Source of the DNA: Blepharisma japonicum
Lineage: Eukaryota; Ciliophora; Heterotrichea; Heterotrichida; Blepharismidae
Direction of reading: 5' to 3'
Length of the DNA stretch: 64,000 bases
Assembly: GCA_949751835.1 (NCBI GenBank)
Contig: CATKHK010000056.1
Span: forward strand, 62,001 to 126,000
Shown here: in pieces, positions 9,223 to 21,921 of the stretch
How positions within the stretch are numbered: position 1 is the first letter of the stretch
Layout: each line of letters opens with the position of its first letter
Translations under genes and position numbers: made by a program
The notes under the pieces: model-generated
The model's database searches: none
What the model saw: only the letters and a program-made list of their open reading frames with translations
What the model was told of the DNA's origin: nothing

Positions 9223-10236
9223 ATGTTCCGTGCAATTCCAATCGGCAACAAAGTTTTATCCAAAAAATGGGACGAACAAAAACTGCAGATCCACTACGAC
9301 AAACTCAAGCGCATGAAATCCTCAATCGACAAATCCTGCCCAGCTTCATTTAACCATCTCAAAAGAAAACTGAAAAAAGAACAAATGATAGAAGAAAGGT
9401 TCACTGAAATTGAACGTGAAAATCGCTTATTGCTAGAAAAAATGTCTCATATTATGATAGCAAGATCTTCAAGGTCTTCTACTCAGCCTAAAAAAAGTTT
9501 AAATAGAGAATTAAGAAGGAGACAGCTTGTGCAGATTACAGCAGAAAATCAAGCTTTGCTGAAAAGGTTGCAAGATAAGCAGCCTTCTTATAACGTCCAT
9601 AAATGGGAAGATGACCGGAGAGACTCTGAAAGAAGACTGCAATTTATGTGTGAATTTCCTTATGCACTAGGAAATTCAAGGAACCGTAAAAGTAACGATG
9701 GAAGATGAACTCCAGGAAATCAGCTCTTAAGAAATTCAACAAGTTCTGGGTCGAAAAAACCGAGAAAATTGTCACCAATTGGGGAAAGCAACTTAGTGTT
9801 TAAAAAAGGTGTAACAATTGGTGGAAAATATTTTTTGATTGAAATGTACAAAGGGAAAAAGTAAGGATTATTTAGAAACATAAAAATCGTAGTTTTTGAC
9901 ACGCAAACCCCTGAAAGCTTCAGCCTGTCCTTACCTAGCAAAGAGTTGGTTGAAATTTGCAATGGCAAAGAAGACTATGATTATTTAGCTGGGATGCTAC
10001 AGCTTGAAGAAGGAGAGCTGGTACTTGTAGATGATAGAGGCAACAATTTCCAAAGTAATACCGTCCCAGTAAGCCAAAACGAATCGAAAGATATGGGCGT
10101 GGCACAAAGTGCTAGGAACCCTTCTAACAGAAACTTTAGTCAAGATATTTCTCATGAGAGAGCTGCATCTCATAGTGAAATCGAAAATCTTAGCCATGAT
10201 ATTACAGAAAGTAAAACAACTGAGGAAAATCTGTAG
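9223..10236 (+). CDS. CFAP97: CFAP97 (KIAA1430/Hemingway) family ciliary protein
   Basis: The coding sequence joins 9223-9860 and 9876-10236 across a 15-nt intron, giving 332 aa ending in TAG. One in-frame TGA at 9706-9708 is Trp. Residues about 19-78 match the CFAP97 signature: W-x4-LQIHYDKLKRMKSSID, then an ERFTEIERENRLLLEKMSHI helix. Members of this family sit in motile cilia and support axoneme or flagellum function. Residues about 80-135 continue as basic helix. Residues about 188-260 form a separate segment (VTIGGKYFLIEMYKG, then IKIVVFDTQTPESF and EGELVLVDD) that looks like a beta-rich domain not found in short animal CFAP97D proteins. The Ser/Asn-rich tail is acidic. Without removing the intron the frame stops at a TAA just after KGKK. 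Confidence 0.8.
9861..9875 (+). other. 15-nt intron in the CFAP97-like gene
   Basis: GTAAGGATTATTTAG: GT...AG and exactly 15 nt, phase 2. Its retention would add an in-frame TAA. Removal restores one continuous frame of 333 codons. Confidence 0.85.
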
Positions 10237-10262
10237 AAAATATGTAAAAAGATTAATAATCT

Positions 10263-12830
10263 TTAATTATATGAGTAAAATGTGCAAGGACAAATTGGCA
10301 TAATTTTAGGATCCCTCACATCACATGCAAGTTTCCCTGGATCTGCTTCTGTAAATGTACAATTTTTATTTTCACAAATAAGCCCTGGAAGTGTTCCATT
10401 TATTTTCGTATCAACTCTTAAAGTCTTGAAATCTTGATGTACTCCATCTTTATACACAAGAGATGCAGATTGAGTCCTTCAAGGCTCTTTAAGCAAGTCT
10501 AGCTTATTTCCTATTGGTAAGCCTCATTCTTCGCATTTTTTCTTAGTTTCTTCACAAGTTTCAACGCAAGTCCTATTAGCCATTCCTATAGCTATAGTGA
10601 CGCTTCTTTTTAACTTATCGAAGGTTTGTTTTTTCTTTGCAGACATGCTTTTATCGATTACAAAAGTTTCTAGATACTTGCAGACGCAAAGTGAGCATTT
10701 TGTCCCCACTACTTCTGCAAATGCGCAGCAAAAATGATCAGTTTCATCTACTCTGATAATTTTTTGAATTTGGACCTCAAAATTACCAAACTTGGAAAGG
10801 GGGTAAATTTCGTTTTCTGCATCGATTTTTTTATCTTGAATAAATTCGGCGACATATGCATAAGCGCTAAAAATTATTCCTTCTCTTTCTTTTATAGAAA
10901 TAGTCACCTTATACAATTTCCCTGGATAATTTTCACTTTCCTTAGTCTCTTCTTCTGCTTCTAAGATTTCTCCTAATGATACTCCTAGACAAAACTCTTC
11001 AGCTTTATCAATTTCAATTTTTTTATTTATTGTGAAAATTGTTTGATTTGCTATATGAAGTGCTAAAGCGTCTATATCTTCTATTTCAATATTTTCATAT
11101 TTCAAGCAAGTGCACCAATATAGGGGCACTCCAACATCTTGGCAAGTCCTATTTTCAGAAATCTCTTCAATAAACAGTGAGACTGGTGAGCTTATTTTCA
11201 CTTCTTTTTTTCAATCATTATATTCAGTTACATCTCCATAAGGGGCTGCTGCTAAATGTTTTAGAGTTAAATATAAATCAAATTTACTAATCAGCCTTTC
11301 TGTATTATTTAGCAAAACATCACGAGTGTTTGGGCCGATTTTCGATAGAAAATCATTATTTGTAATAAGAAAGGTAAACGGGGATAAATTTTCAAGTATT
11401 CCTTCTTGATATCTGTCTCATGAGCCCATATGAAGTCCATGGTCAGACACGAGAAATATAGCGAAATTTTCATCATTTTCTGTATGAGAACTTATAGTTT
11501 CAGATAGAAATTTAGATAAATCTAAATCTAACATTTGCACAACAGAGCCGGTAACTTCGTGGCCTGATACAAAATGAAGATATCCAAATTTATTGTGTTC
11601 TAAGTAGTTATGGATGAACTCTTTTGTGTAATTTAATAAATATTGATGAGAATGATAATTCCCTATACACCTTTGCTTCTCAATAAAATCAGTATAAGCC
11701 GCTATTTCAACTGCACCTCTTCAGAAACTTGCTGCAGTATGGTCACATAAAACTTTTCTACCTCCTATACCTGCAAAATAATCCCACCTTGTTTCCCATC
11801 CAAACATTGTGACAAATCCATATTTTTCATAATGCTTTCATATGATATCCTCTTGTATTTTTAAGAATTTTTCTTGGTCTTCAGGCTTTTTCAATGAAAG
11901 TCATTGAGTTTTCAGCAAGTGCTCCTCATAGGTATGCCCAAAAAGTAATGGGACTAGGTTCGGCAAGGTATTTTCCCCATGCGAGTTACTATTGAAAAAA
12001 TCAAAGACTGTGTATAAATCTGAACTCTCTGCGTTTAGATTATACAATAAATCAGCTGTTTTATTCATCGTCCTATAAAAATGCTGCCTTGATACTGCAT
12101 CTACTAGCAAAACTAGCACAGTCAAAGGTTTTGGCCTATTTTTTAAATTCAGCTTATTTACTAAAGTATCTTTTATTTCTTGAGCTCTACGTGAAGCAGT
12201 TGGAGAAAACCTATTATTAAGCCAGCCCTGCTTTTTAGATGGCCCACACTTAGCAAACCCAAACTCAATATTCCCAATATCAACTGGGGATAAATAAGAT
12301 TTCCAAGAAGCTGCATACTTTACGTCGCCAATAATATCATTTTCAGGAGAGTTTCCTAATGAATATTGTGCGGGTTGAAGTCCTTTGCAGTCCATTCTTA
12401 AGGTATTATTTTCGATTCTAAAAATTTCTACTTGGTCAGCAAAGCAATCTAATTGACGGTTTTGGTACTTGTATCTTTGGCTACTTTGCTGTTTAGTGTA
12501 ACCTCAAAGTGGTGGAGAGCATTTTATTTTGCCTGTGATATTAGCAATAGGGCTCAATATTAGTGATTTTATTGCGTATTCGCTTGATAATTCTTCATTT
12601 ATTTTGGCTTTATTGTTGTGGGGAGATCTTGGATTTTTATTTATTGTAGGTTTTATACGATTATCTGAAATTTCACTTGATTCAGACATAACCACATCGG
12701 TGTCGCTAATGTCTGAATTCTTGAGATTTTTTTCTTCGGTATATATTATTGATGACCAAAATAAAGCAAATACAAATAGAGTACCAAAAATAATAGCTAG
12801 AGACTTTCTCTTGCTTACTACCCAAGGCAT
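10263..12830 (-). CDS. DUF229 phosphatase/sulfatase-superfamily membrane protein, copy A
   Basis: Reading TGA as Trp gives 855 aa in one frame ending in TAA. A short cytoplasmic start (MPWVVSKRK) and one membrane helix (about 9-30) make a type II protein with a lumenal or outer body. The catalytic-type domain has VLVLLVDAVSRQHFYR around D244/S247, the metal and nucleophile region of the alkaline phosphatase superfamily as seen in DUF229. It also has HSHQYLLNYTKEF, HFVSGHEVTGSV and a late SDHGLHMGSWDRY metal motif near 460. The hydrolase substrate is unknown. After about 560 comes a Cys-rich region with the C-x3-C-x6-C-E set (CVETCEETKKKCEE) and a terminal LACDVRDPKIMPICPC, which resemble the C-terminal module of MGAT5. 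The frame stays open 71 codons upstream (to 13043). The start at 12830 matches copies B and C. Confidence 0.8.
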
Positions 12831-13110
12831 AATATTATTATGATATAAAAGCTTACTTGCTCTAAAAATCATAATGGTTAGAAATTTCATATAACTTAGT
12901 CTTAAACAATTTTTTATTCTAATTGAAAATTGATAAATAAAAGACAATAAAAAGTTTTCTTTCAAGTTGAAGTTAAAGAGGCAGTAAAAAGGCTGATTTA
13001 GATGTGTTAAATCTAAGAATGAAACGCGCATTGGCTGCTTCATTATTTTTATATAAATGTTAGAACCATAATTAAAATAGCATGAAAAGAAATATAATTA
13101 GCCTAAATAA

Positions 13111-15684
13111 TTAATAATCAAGCGAATAAAGTGTGCATGGACATATAGGTATGATATGATCGCTATGCACATCACAACTAAAGTTTCCTGATTCATTTCG
13201 TACAAACTTATAAATATTTTGGTCATTTATAAGACCTGGAAACTCTCCTTTCTCTACAGCATTTACATTAAGATTCTTAAAATCAGTATGCCTTCTATCT
13301 TTTAAAACTTGATAAGTTGATTGTGCTCTTCAAGGCTCATCCAATATCTCTTTTTCATTTACAATCCAAAACCCTCATTTCTCACATTTTTTCTTATTTT
13401 CTTCACAAACCTGTGTACAACTTTCACCTGAATTTCCGATAATTATTGACAAATTTCGCTTCAATTTATCCAGTGATGATCTTATTTTTGCTGGTAAACT
13501 TGCATTTATTTCAAAATCTTTTGGGTATTTACATATACAAAAATGTCCTTTAGTAAAAATAATATTGGCTAATTCTATGCAATAATCATCATTTTCATCA
13601 ACTCTCATTATTTTTTTTATTTGTACTTTTAAATTATCACATTCTGATTGTGGATAAGTCTCTTTTTCTGTATTTTCTTTTAAATACTTCTCTGAGTTCC
13701 CTACATAAGCAATAGTGTTGAAAATGGCTCCATCATTTTCGTTTATTGTAAATGTGACTTTATAAATTTTTCCTGAATATTTTTGGCTTTCTTTTGTCTC
13801 TTCTTTAATATCAAGGACTTTTTTAAACGACACCTCATAGCAAAGTTCTTTAGCTCTATCTTTTGCGAGTTTTTTGTTTATAGCAATAACAGATTCTTTT
13901 GCAATATGGTCTGCCAGTTTATTAATATCTTGCAAATCAATGGTTTCATATTTCAAAGATTTGCAAAAATGCAAGGGAATTCCTATATCTTCACAGGTTC
14001 TATTATTTGATATTTTTTCAAAAAATAAAGAAACTGCTGAATTTATATTAATGCTACTTTTTCATTCTTGATATTGATTCGTTATCCTTCCATATGGGGC
14101 TAAAGCTAAATGTTTTAGGGTAAGATAAATATCATATTTTCCTGTTAGCCTTTGCGTATTATGGAGTAGTATATTATGAGTGTCTGGACCAAGCTTCAAT
14201 AGTAATTTTTTGTTAGTGATAAGAAAAGAAAAAGGGGACACTATTTCTGTTGTTCCTGCCTCATATCGATCCCAAGGCCCCATATGTAGACCATGATCTG
14301 AAGCTAGAAAAATGGCTAAATCTTCATCATTTTCGTCATAAAAATTTAAAACTTCTTCTAAAAATGTTGCCAAATGTGAATCCAAAGTTTGTATAACTGA
14401 GCCAGTTGGCTCATGCCCTGACAAAAAGTGAAGGTATCCAAATTTGTTATGACCATTATAATTTTTGATAAATTCCTTCGTATAGTTTAATAGATATTCA
14501 TGAGAATGGTGATGGCCTATGCATCTTTGCTTGTCACTGAAATCATTAAATCCTTCTATTGAAGCAGCACCACGTCAAAAACTTGCAGCTACATGGTCAC
14601 ATAAAATTTTTCTTCCTACCATTTCAGCCAAGTAATCCATTTTCGTTTCCCACCCTAGCATAGTAACAAATCCATATTTTTCATAATATTTTCATATTAT
14701 ATCTTCTTGGACTTTTTTAAATTTAACTTCATCACCATTGTTTTTTAAAGAAAGTTTGTCTACTTTTGAAAGGTGATCAAGATATGAATGCCCAAAAAGC
14801 ATAGGAATTAGATTGCTTAAGGTTTTGGTGCCGTGGGCATTTCCATTAATAAAATCGTAAACTGTGTGATTTTCTGAAAATTTTCCATTTACAATATTTT
14901 CATTCATAAAAGAAACTGTACGTTTCATTGATCGATAAAAATGTTGCCTGGACACAGCGTCTACAAGTAAAACTAATACAGTTTGAGGCTTTGGCTTTTT
15001 AGATAATTTGTGCTCTTTCGTAATTTCTACTACTTTATTCAAAGATTTTTCTGAAATTTTCTCGGAGAATTTATTATGAAGTCAACATTGTTTCTCAATG
15101 CTGCCACATTTCGTGAATCCAAATTCAGTGTTTCCTATATCTAATGGAGATGTATAAACTCTTCAATTTGTTGGAAATCTGACACTCCCAATTATTTCTT
15201 GATCAGGAGAATTTCCTAATATATATTGAGGAGTTTCGGATTCAAAACAATCCATAGTCAGTTTGTTGTTGTCTAATAAAAAGATTTTTCTATATTCTAA
15301 TGGGCAGCTTAGAGATCGGTTCATGTACTTAAATTTAATCTCACTTTGTTCACTCGTATACCCTTGATGCTGCGGTATAGACTTTATATCTCCATCATAA
15401 AAAATTACCTCTTCTGATAATTTTTGAGATTTAATAATACTAAAATCATAAGGTAGAGAATCATTCTGATTATTTTTATCAAAAAATTCTTCAAAGGTTA
15501 GGCTAAAACTATCATCTTCTGCTTTTTTTCTTTCTTCTGGTTCGTCTTTTAAAATTATTGTATTTTCGTAATTTTCTCAGTTATTTTCTTCCAAATAGAT
15601 AATTAAAACTCAGAAGAAAGTTATGAAGACTAAAAAGCTGAAAATGATCAGAATTGTTTTTTTGGTCCTTGTAAGTCAGCTCAT
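13111..15684 (-). CDS. DUF229 phosphatase/sulfatase-superfamily membrane protein, copy B
   Basis: An 857-aa frame with several TGA codons read as Trp, from the ATG at 15682-15684 to a TAA. It has the same plan as its neighbours: short basic N-terminus (MSWLTRTKK), one membrane helix (about 10-31), a variable polar stem of about 100 residues, then the DUF229 domain. That domain has VLVLLVDAVSRQHFYRSM, HHHSHEYLLNYTKEF, HFLSGHEPTGSV and LASDHGLHMGPWDRYEAG. The C-terminal Cys module has SCTQVCEENKKKCEK, then WGFWIVNEKE and a final FSCDVHSDHIIPICPC. About 280 nt separate its stop from the start of copy A. Head-to-tail order and even similarity along the length indicate tandem duplication. No break or missing motif is seen, so it should be active if copy A is. 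Confidence 0.8.
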
Positions 15685-15809
15685 TATTTATTTAGCTACC
15701 ATATTTTAAATCTCATCTTAATCGTACTTCTATTTATAATTTTTATATTAAATTAATAAATAATATTTATTATAAGCCATTCCTATCAATTTTTCTCCCT
15801 ATTAAGTCT

Positions 15810-18629
15810 TTAATATATAGAGCATGGACAAATTGGTCTCACTTCATCATTTCTTTTATTACAGCTTAAATCTCCCCAATCTCCTTGCACAAATTTATAT
15901 GTTTGATTTTTAAAATAAATTCCTGGAAAATCCCCTTCTTCAATTTCATTAATTCGAAGCTCTTTAAAACTTCTCCCTTGGTTATCCATATACATGGTAT
16001 AACTCTGTCTCTCTTTTCAGGGCTCAGTCAGCATTTCAAGTCTATTTACTACTTGCAATCCTCAATTTTCACAGATTTTTCCTTCTTTTTTGCAAGTTTC
16101 TACACACGTAGAATTTGCAATTCCAACAATAATTGATAATTTTTTTTTAAATTTTTCATAATAAAATTTTCTTTTCATAGAAGGTATATTTTCAAGATCA
16201 TATGTCTTAGGACTTTTACAGACACAAAAAGAGTGTTTTGCAGTTAGAAGCTCAGCTAATTCTATGCAAAAATCCCAGTTTTGGTCATCCCTAACAATTT
16301 TATGGATTTGGACCGATAAAATTAAATTTTCATAAGAAAAATCTGATAAAGGATAAAGTTCATTCTCTAATTCTTCTTTTGTGGTTAATTCTGAAATAAA
16401 TAGTGGTGTCACATAAGCTTGAATACTAAAAATAAAATCTGAACTTTCATTTATTGAAATCTTTACTTTGTAAGTTCTATTGAATATTTCATTATGATTG
16501 GCAATTTCTTGCTCTAAGCTTAAAATATCCTTTAGGGTGATTTGAGAACAATATTCTTGTGATTTGTCTTTTCATACTTTTCTATTGACTGTTTTTATTC
16601 CTTCATTTGCAATATGCTCAGCTAAACCAATAATTTTGTCAATTTCAATTGTTTTGAACCTTGAGCACTTGCATCAATATACAGGAATTCCAACATCTTC
16701 ACAGTTTCGGCTATCTTTAATTTTCTCAAGAAACAAGGAAAGTGAATCCTTTACTCCAGTTCTTTTCTTCCAGTCTATATATATATCAGAATTTTCAGTG
16801 ATTTTTCCATATGTTGCTAATCCCAGATGCTTTAAAGTAAGATTTATATCAAACTTTGTCATTATTCTTTTAGTATTATGCATTAAATTCTCATGAGAGT
16901 TCTTACCAATTTTTCTTAGCAAATCTTTATTTGTTATAAGAAAAGTGAAAGGTGTTAAATTTTCAATTTTTCCTTCATCGTAACGGTCTCATGGCCCCAT
17001 ATGCAACCCATGGTCAGAAGCTAAAAGTATTGCTAGATCTTCATTATTTTCGCTGTGAAAATTTAAAATTCAATCTAAAAATGCCCATAAATCTGTGTCC
17101 ATACTTTTTATTACAGAGCCAGTGATTTCATGTCCCGCCACTGTATGTAAATATCCGAATTTATTATGACTTTTATAATTTTCTAAAAATTGTTTGGCAT
17201 AATCAAACATATATTGATGTGAATGATTAATCCCAATGCATCTTTGTTTATCAATAAAATCAGAAAATCCATTTATTTCAGCAGCTCCTCGTCAAAAGCT
17301 TGTAGCTACATGATCGCATAATATTTTCCTTCCTACAGCATCAGCTAAAAAATCCCATTTAGTTTCTCATTCAAATAAAGTAACATACCCTAAGTCTTTA
17401 TAAAATTTTCATAAAATTTCATTTTGAAGCTTCATATATTTTTCTTTGTCTTCCAATTTTTTTAATGATAGATTTTTAGTTTTTTGTCTATGCGTAGTAT
17501 AATTATAGCCAAACATCATAGGAATCAAATTAGGTAACGTATTTTCCCCATGGGCACCATTAATTAAAAAATCATAAATAGCATAATTCTTCGAATGTTT
17601 TCCATCAACTATAGTTTTATTAAGAAAGTCCACAGTATCTGTTAATGAACTGTAAAAATGATTCCTTGAAACTGAATCTATTAGAATTATCAAGACAGTT
17701 TGAGGCTTTGATTCGGTAATATTTAATTTATCCATTATTTGGTGACGTTTTTCTTGGGATTTCTGTGAAACTTTTTCAGAAAATTTGTTGAACAAAAATG
17801 CTTGTTTATTAGACATCCCACATTTAACAAATCCATATTCAACAGCGCCAAGATCTAAAGGACCTCTGTAAGGCACATATCTGGCTTGGTATCTAACATT
17901 TCCTATTAGTTCATCTTCAGGCAAATTTCCTAATACAAACTGTCCAAGCTCCGGCTCACAATGAAGAGTTAGAGTATTATTTTTTATTTTTCATATTGAT
18001 TGAGACTCAAAGCCACAACCAAATTTTCTATGTCTATACCGATATCTTCAATTGGCTTGCTCTTGTGTTAAACCTTGCACTTCAGGGGCACAAGCAATAT
18101 TTTCTTCAGAAATATTTACATTTGCTGATAAAAATGATGATTTTAATTCAAACATTTCTTGCTTTGATTCTAATATGAGATTTTCTATAAAACTGATTCC
18201 GCTATTAGTGTCATCTTTCTCATTTTCTTCACTTTTCAAAGAATCTTTATTTTCTCATGGATTTACTACATTGAATTTTGTATTAAAATAATCAGTTGGG
18301 TCAACAGTAAAAGTAGCTTTTTCAGGTACTCATGATGTTGAATATTTTGATTTCTCATTATTCAATCCAAAATTATTTTCTATTTTTTCTTCTGTATTAT
18401 CCTTAGGGATTTCTAAAGAATCATTGGTATTATTTGAAATCTTTCTATTGTTTTCACCCGAAAAGCTTATAGGTACTTTATTGAAATCTCAAAATATTGG
18501 CTTGATGATATTTTCTTTATCTTCAGATATTCCTTCAATGTAAATAATAAGCATTCAAAAGAAAAAAGAGAAAAGAATAATACTTAATAAAAGCATCAAC
18601 AGTCTTTTATGTCTCCCTAATGACACCAT
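15810..18629 (-). CDS. DUF229 phosphatase/sulfatase-superfamily membrane protein, copy C
   Basis: A 939-aa frame, TGA read as Trp, from the ATG at 18627-18629 to a TAA. It is the longest of the three because the stem after the membrane helix (helix about 8-30) is about 80 residues longer, Asn/Ser/Glu-rich and likely disordered. The catalytic domain keeps VLIILIDSVSRNHFYSSL, with Asp and Ser in the same positions, HSHQYMFDYAKQF and SDHGLHMGPWDRYDEG. The end repeats the Cys module (CVETCKKEGKICEN; LSCNKRNDEVRPICPC). The stop is about 125 nt from the start of copy B. It is probably the most diverged copy, since A and B share more residues around the active-site Ser (DAVSRQHFYR against DSVSRNHFYS). 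Confidence 0.8.
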
Positions 18630-18986
18630 TGTTGAAAAATTTATTTAACTTTATAAATAAATAATTGTCACAATATAATATTTTTTCAAATTTGATGCAG
18701 AGTCATGATATGGCACTGAATGATTAATTACAATTAAATTTATTATTCCCATTCTAAAAAATTAATTCGGTATATTTATTGTAAAGATGCTTTAATTATC
18801 ATTTTTCTTTAAGCTAGAATTTCCTTAAGCTGACTATGGTCCTAGATAGTAATGATTAAGATAAATTATTGAATTTTAAGAATTATTACTGGGCCTTTTT
18901 GTTCCGCATAAAATGAATTTTAAATTTAATAAGCTTTTGTAATAAAAAATTTCAAAAGCCTATAAAAAGTGATAAGTTTATGGAAA
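18630..18986. other. Intergenic, upstream of DUF229 copy C
   Basis: About 360 bases of AT-rich, stop-dense sequence. It should hold the copy C promoter and the 3' end of the small minus-strand gene upstream. No RNA gene or repeat recognised. Confidence 0.45.
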
Positions 18987-19175
18987 TTAGGTCAACGAAT
19001 TCTTACTAAAGGTAATCAAGTCTATCATCAAAAAAATTGCATACAGAATAAAAAAAGTTTTTAATTTTGGTCTCTCGTAAAAAAAACAAATTTCAAATCC
19101 CATTTCTACTGGCCAAAATAATATGGACAGCATGGCAAGTCTAATGAACAAGTTTGAATTTTTATCATCAAGCAT
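18987..19175 (-). CDS. Possible small membrane protein
   Basis: A 62-aa frame from ATG to TAA with a stop directly upstream of the ATG in the same frame. It has two hydrophobic stretches (about 10-31 and 42-55) split by a charged loop (FYERPKLK). It contains one Trp (TGG). No family is recognised. It could be chance, but the topology is sensible and it lies in the same orientation as its neighbours. Confidence 0.35.
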   Translation of the reverse strand: MLDDKNSNLFIRLAMLSILFWPVEMGFEICFFYERPKLKTFFILYAIFLMIDLITFSKNSLT

Positions 19176-19323
19176 TTAATATAAACCCTGGAGAATGGCT
19201 CAAAAACATTTTTTGGATATTTTTTGATTATTTATATAATAATTAGAAAAGAGCTCATCAAGCAAGAAATTTTAAATAATTATTATATTGATTAGAAACT
19301 TTAAAAAAATTATATGCCTATTC

Positions 19324-20157
19324 CTAAGCTTTAGCTTTCATTTCACTAAAAAATAAATTTTCTTCCTTGCTTATATGACACACCCCAAGTTCTGACTTCG
19401 AAATATAATAGTCTATTTTTGAGTTTAAATAGGGTCCATAGTTTTTACGGCTAGAATGACGAGTTTGAGAACAAGAATGACTGTATGAAAAAAGACTTGG
19501 CAAGGAGTAGTATTCTAGCGAATCTGGAAGAAATGGTTCTAATTGAAGATCTTTAATCATATACTGGCTGATGTACTTTTTCATCAGCAATCATTTTTCA
19601 AGGCACTGCTTGTTATGATTTCCCCTGCAGCAATTAAACTCAAATTTGTTGCAGAGAATCCTTGGATTCAAATCTGCAAATAGCAGCTCAATGTAATAAT
19701 AATATGTTTCCCTTACTCCATAAGGAGCGAAATAGTCTTTACAGAACTCAGAATTAAAGCTTTTAGCAATTTCATCAGGCTTTTCTTTCCGTTTAGACTT
19801 CCCATCTGTTTTAGGTCCGTTTTCTGTTTGACTAATTGGGGTTAATTCTTCTTCATATTTAAGGAAAGACTCTGTAAGAGCTTTTCAAATTTTCATTGCG
19901 GTAGGGTTCTTAGAGTCAAACGAATTTATAGTTCTAGTTGGGATCTTCTGGTTTTTGACTTGTCTTAATGCTCTCTTATGGCCACGGATGATTCTGCACC
20001 TTAGATATTCTTTCTTAGGAGGCATAGGGGTTGATCGCTTTGTGTTGAAAAAGCAACTTCTAATCCTGGCTTCTAGTTTGCTTTTACGGCTGGCATTCGG
20101 AGCATAAGTCTGGAGTTGACTGACCAATACCTGATCCATTGGTTGTATAAACTTCAT
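19324..20157 (-). CDS. Unrecognised Cys-containing basic protein, paralogue 1 of a divergent pair
   Basis: A 277-aa frame ending in TAA, with TGA codons read as Trp at the complement of 19885-19887 and in CLEKW near 19591. The paralogue at 21922 has TGG at the first site, which proves the reading. The N-terminal 90 residues are basic (RKSKLEARIRSCFFN; KKEYLRCRIIRGHKRALRQV). The middle has conserved YFAPYGVRETYYYYIELLF and a Cys/His cluster (FNCCRGNHNKQCLEKW) that could bind zinc. The last 60 residues are Ser/Tyr-rich and absent from the paralogue. I do not know the family. The positive charge and Cys/His cluster would suit nucleic-acid binding, but that is inference. Confidence 0.7.
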
Positions 20158-21921
20158 TATTAGATTAATTAAGAAATCATAAGATGTTCATCATTTATTT
20201 AGAAGACTTAAAATTTTCATGAAATGATACGATTAATTTTCTAGTAAACTAATATTTTGATGATAATTTTATAATTCAACAACACAATTAAGCGATGATT
20301 TTAAATTAGCCCATATTTAAATTTCTAAAGTCTTCAAAATATGGTAATTGATTCAAAAATAATAAAAATTTTGTTTCAAATAAAATAATTTGTATCTTTT
20401 ATGGAATATGCCAATGTGAAAATTTCATAATTTCTAAAAAATTTGTAGCTTAACTGCTTAGAAATAAGAAAATTTTAAATATAAAATCCCAAATATAGAC
20501 CTATGATTAATAATTTTTGTTTAACTTTAGAAGATATCTCACAAAACCATTGTATTATTTAAAAAATTGTTTTAGATTATTAGCTAAGCAATTAAATCCA
20601 ATTTGAACTTTAAATCTGTATTTTGATGTCAAAATAATAATATGAAATAATCTCTTAATCGATATTCAAAATCTTAATATTGGACATAAAACTCCTGCTG
20701 ATTTACAAATGAATAAGAGGTTTATTTTCCAGGGGTCTTTAAATAAGTTAATCTTAATGAATAGAGATAGCATATTATATCATTATTAAAAATTTTTTTA
20801 AGAACACTTACGTCCAGAATGGAGAAGTCTAAATTTAAAAACGGTTTAATTAGATTTCTTTTATTTGAGCCTAAGAGAAGTGCAACAATTGATCTCTCAG
20901 AAACCAAATGAAACAATTTTTTTATTTGAATATTTTAATAATTTTAATGACAAAAAATTAAATCCTAATTAAAATGGTATATCGACAAAAAATTTAAATA
21001 TTTTTAGAGAATAAAAATGAATCTATTCAATAGCAGTCTTGCATAAAAAATTTTAAAATTATACATAACATCATTAAGAGTATAGAACGTTTATATATAT
21101 TTAGGGCAGGGTTTATTTTTAAGCTTCTGTACAGTTTTAAAGTATTTTATTTTATTAAATTTTAATATCTTATTTATCCAATGACAGTTTATTGTTGTTT
21201 GGGTTGGTTTTAAATATATTTTAAATTAATTCAATTAATTTTTATTCTTGCTATTCAAGGTTTCTTTAAAATCTAGGCAAAGACAAGATCTATGCTTATA
21301 AATAACTCAAGGCAATGAAATTGTTTTCTTAAAAATGATGCCTATTTATTGATGTTATTTAAGCTTTAGTTGCTCATTTATTCTTAAAATTTAAAGAAAA
21401 GGAAATTATTTTTAAAGCATTTTTTAGTATTTCGCATGGGAAATCTTAAGGGATTCGAAATTTGGCAAATGAGAATCAACAAATAATTCATTTTAAAATG
21501 ACAATTAAAGATCATTTATTATATAAATCATATAGAAATACGTAGGATTAAATAAATTAATTAATTTATCAGAATTGCGTATCCCTTATAAAAATTACTC
21601 TTTTGTCGCCACAATTATGATTTATAGAATTATGATATTTTTATTTCTTATGAAAGACACCTTAAAAATCCTATTTTTTGAACTATAAAAAAATTCACTA
21701 CTTCAAATTTTATAGCGATTTTCCATTTTTTGCATCCATCTTCTGTTTATCACTATTCGCTGCTATTTTGTCCATGGTAATATGGCCAACAAGTTTTATA
21801 ATTTATCTCAACTATTCATGTATATTTTAACCACAAAATTTTGCTAGGTTCTTTCAATGATATTTATTAAAATTTCTTAATTATTAACTTATGTCTAGCC
21901 AAATTAATAAAAATTTAAATA
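20158..21921. other. 1.76 kb AT-rich spacer between the divergent paralogues
   Basis: Stop-dense on both strands and extremely AT-rich. It holds two divergent promoters. An 18-nt palindrome made only of A and T lies at 21552-21569 (ATAAATTAATTAATTTAT). A 64-aa minus-strand frame at 20722-20916 is open but not convincing. Similarity between the two flanking genes seems to stop at their start codons; I see no matching arms inside the spacer. Confidence 0.5.

Noticed and set aside
10734-10964. Open frames antisense to the DUF229 genes, here and elsewhere in 10.3-18.6 kb.
   Set aside because: Shadows of conserved coding sequence on the other strand.
12831-13043. Upstream extension of DUF229 copy A by 71 codons.
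   Set aside because: Copies B and C begin just before the membrane helix, and the extension has no counterpart in them. The ATG at 12830 has the usual AT-rich context.
20722-20916. Minus-strand 64-aa open frame in the spacer between the divergent paralogues.
   Set aside because: Isolated, no recognisable motif, and within AT-rich spacer sequence. Chance cannot be excluded.
21552-21569. 18-nt perfect palindrome in the spacer between the divergent paralogues.
   Set aside because: Made only of A and T in very AT-rich DNA, so expected by chance.
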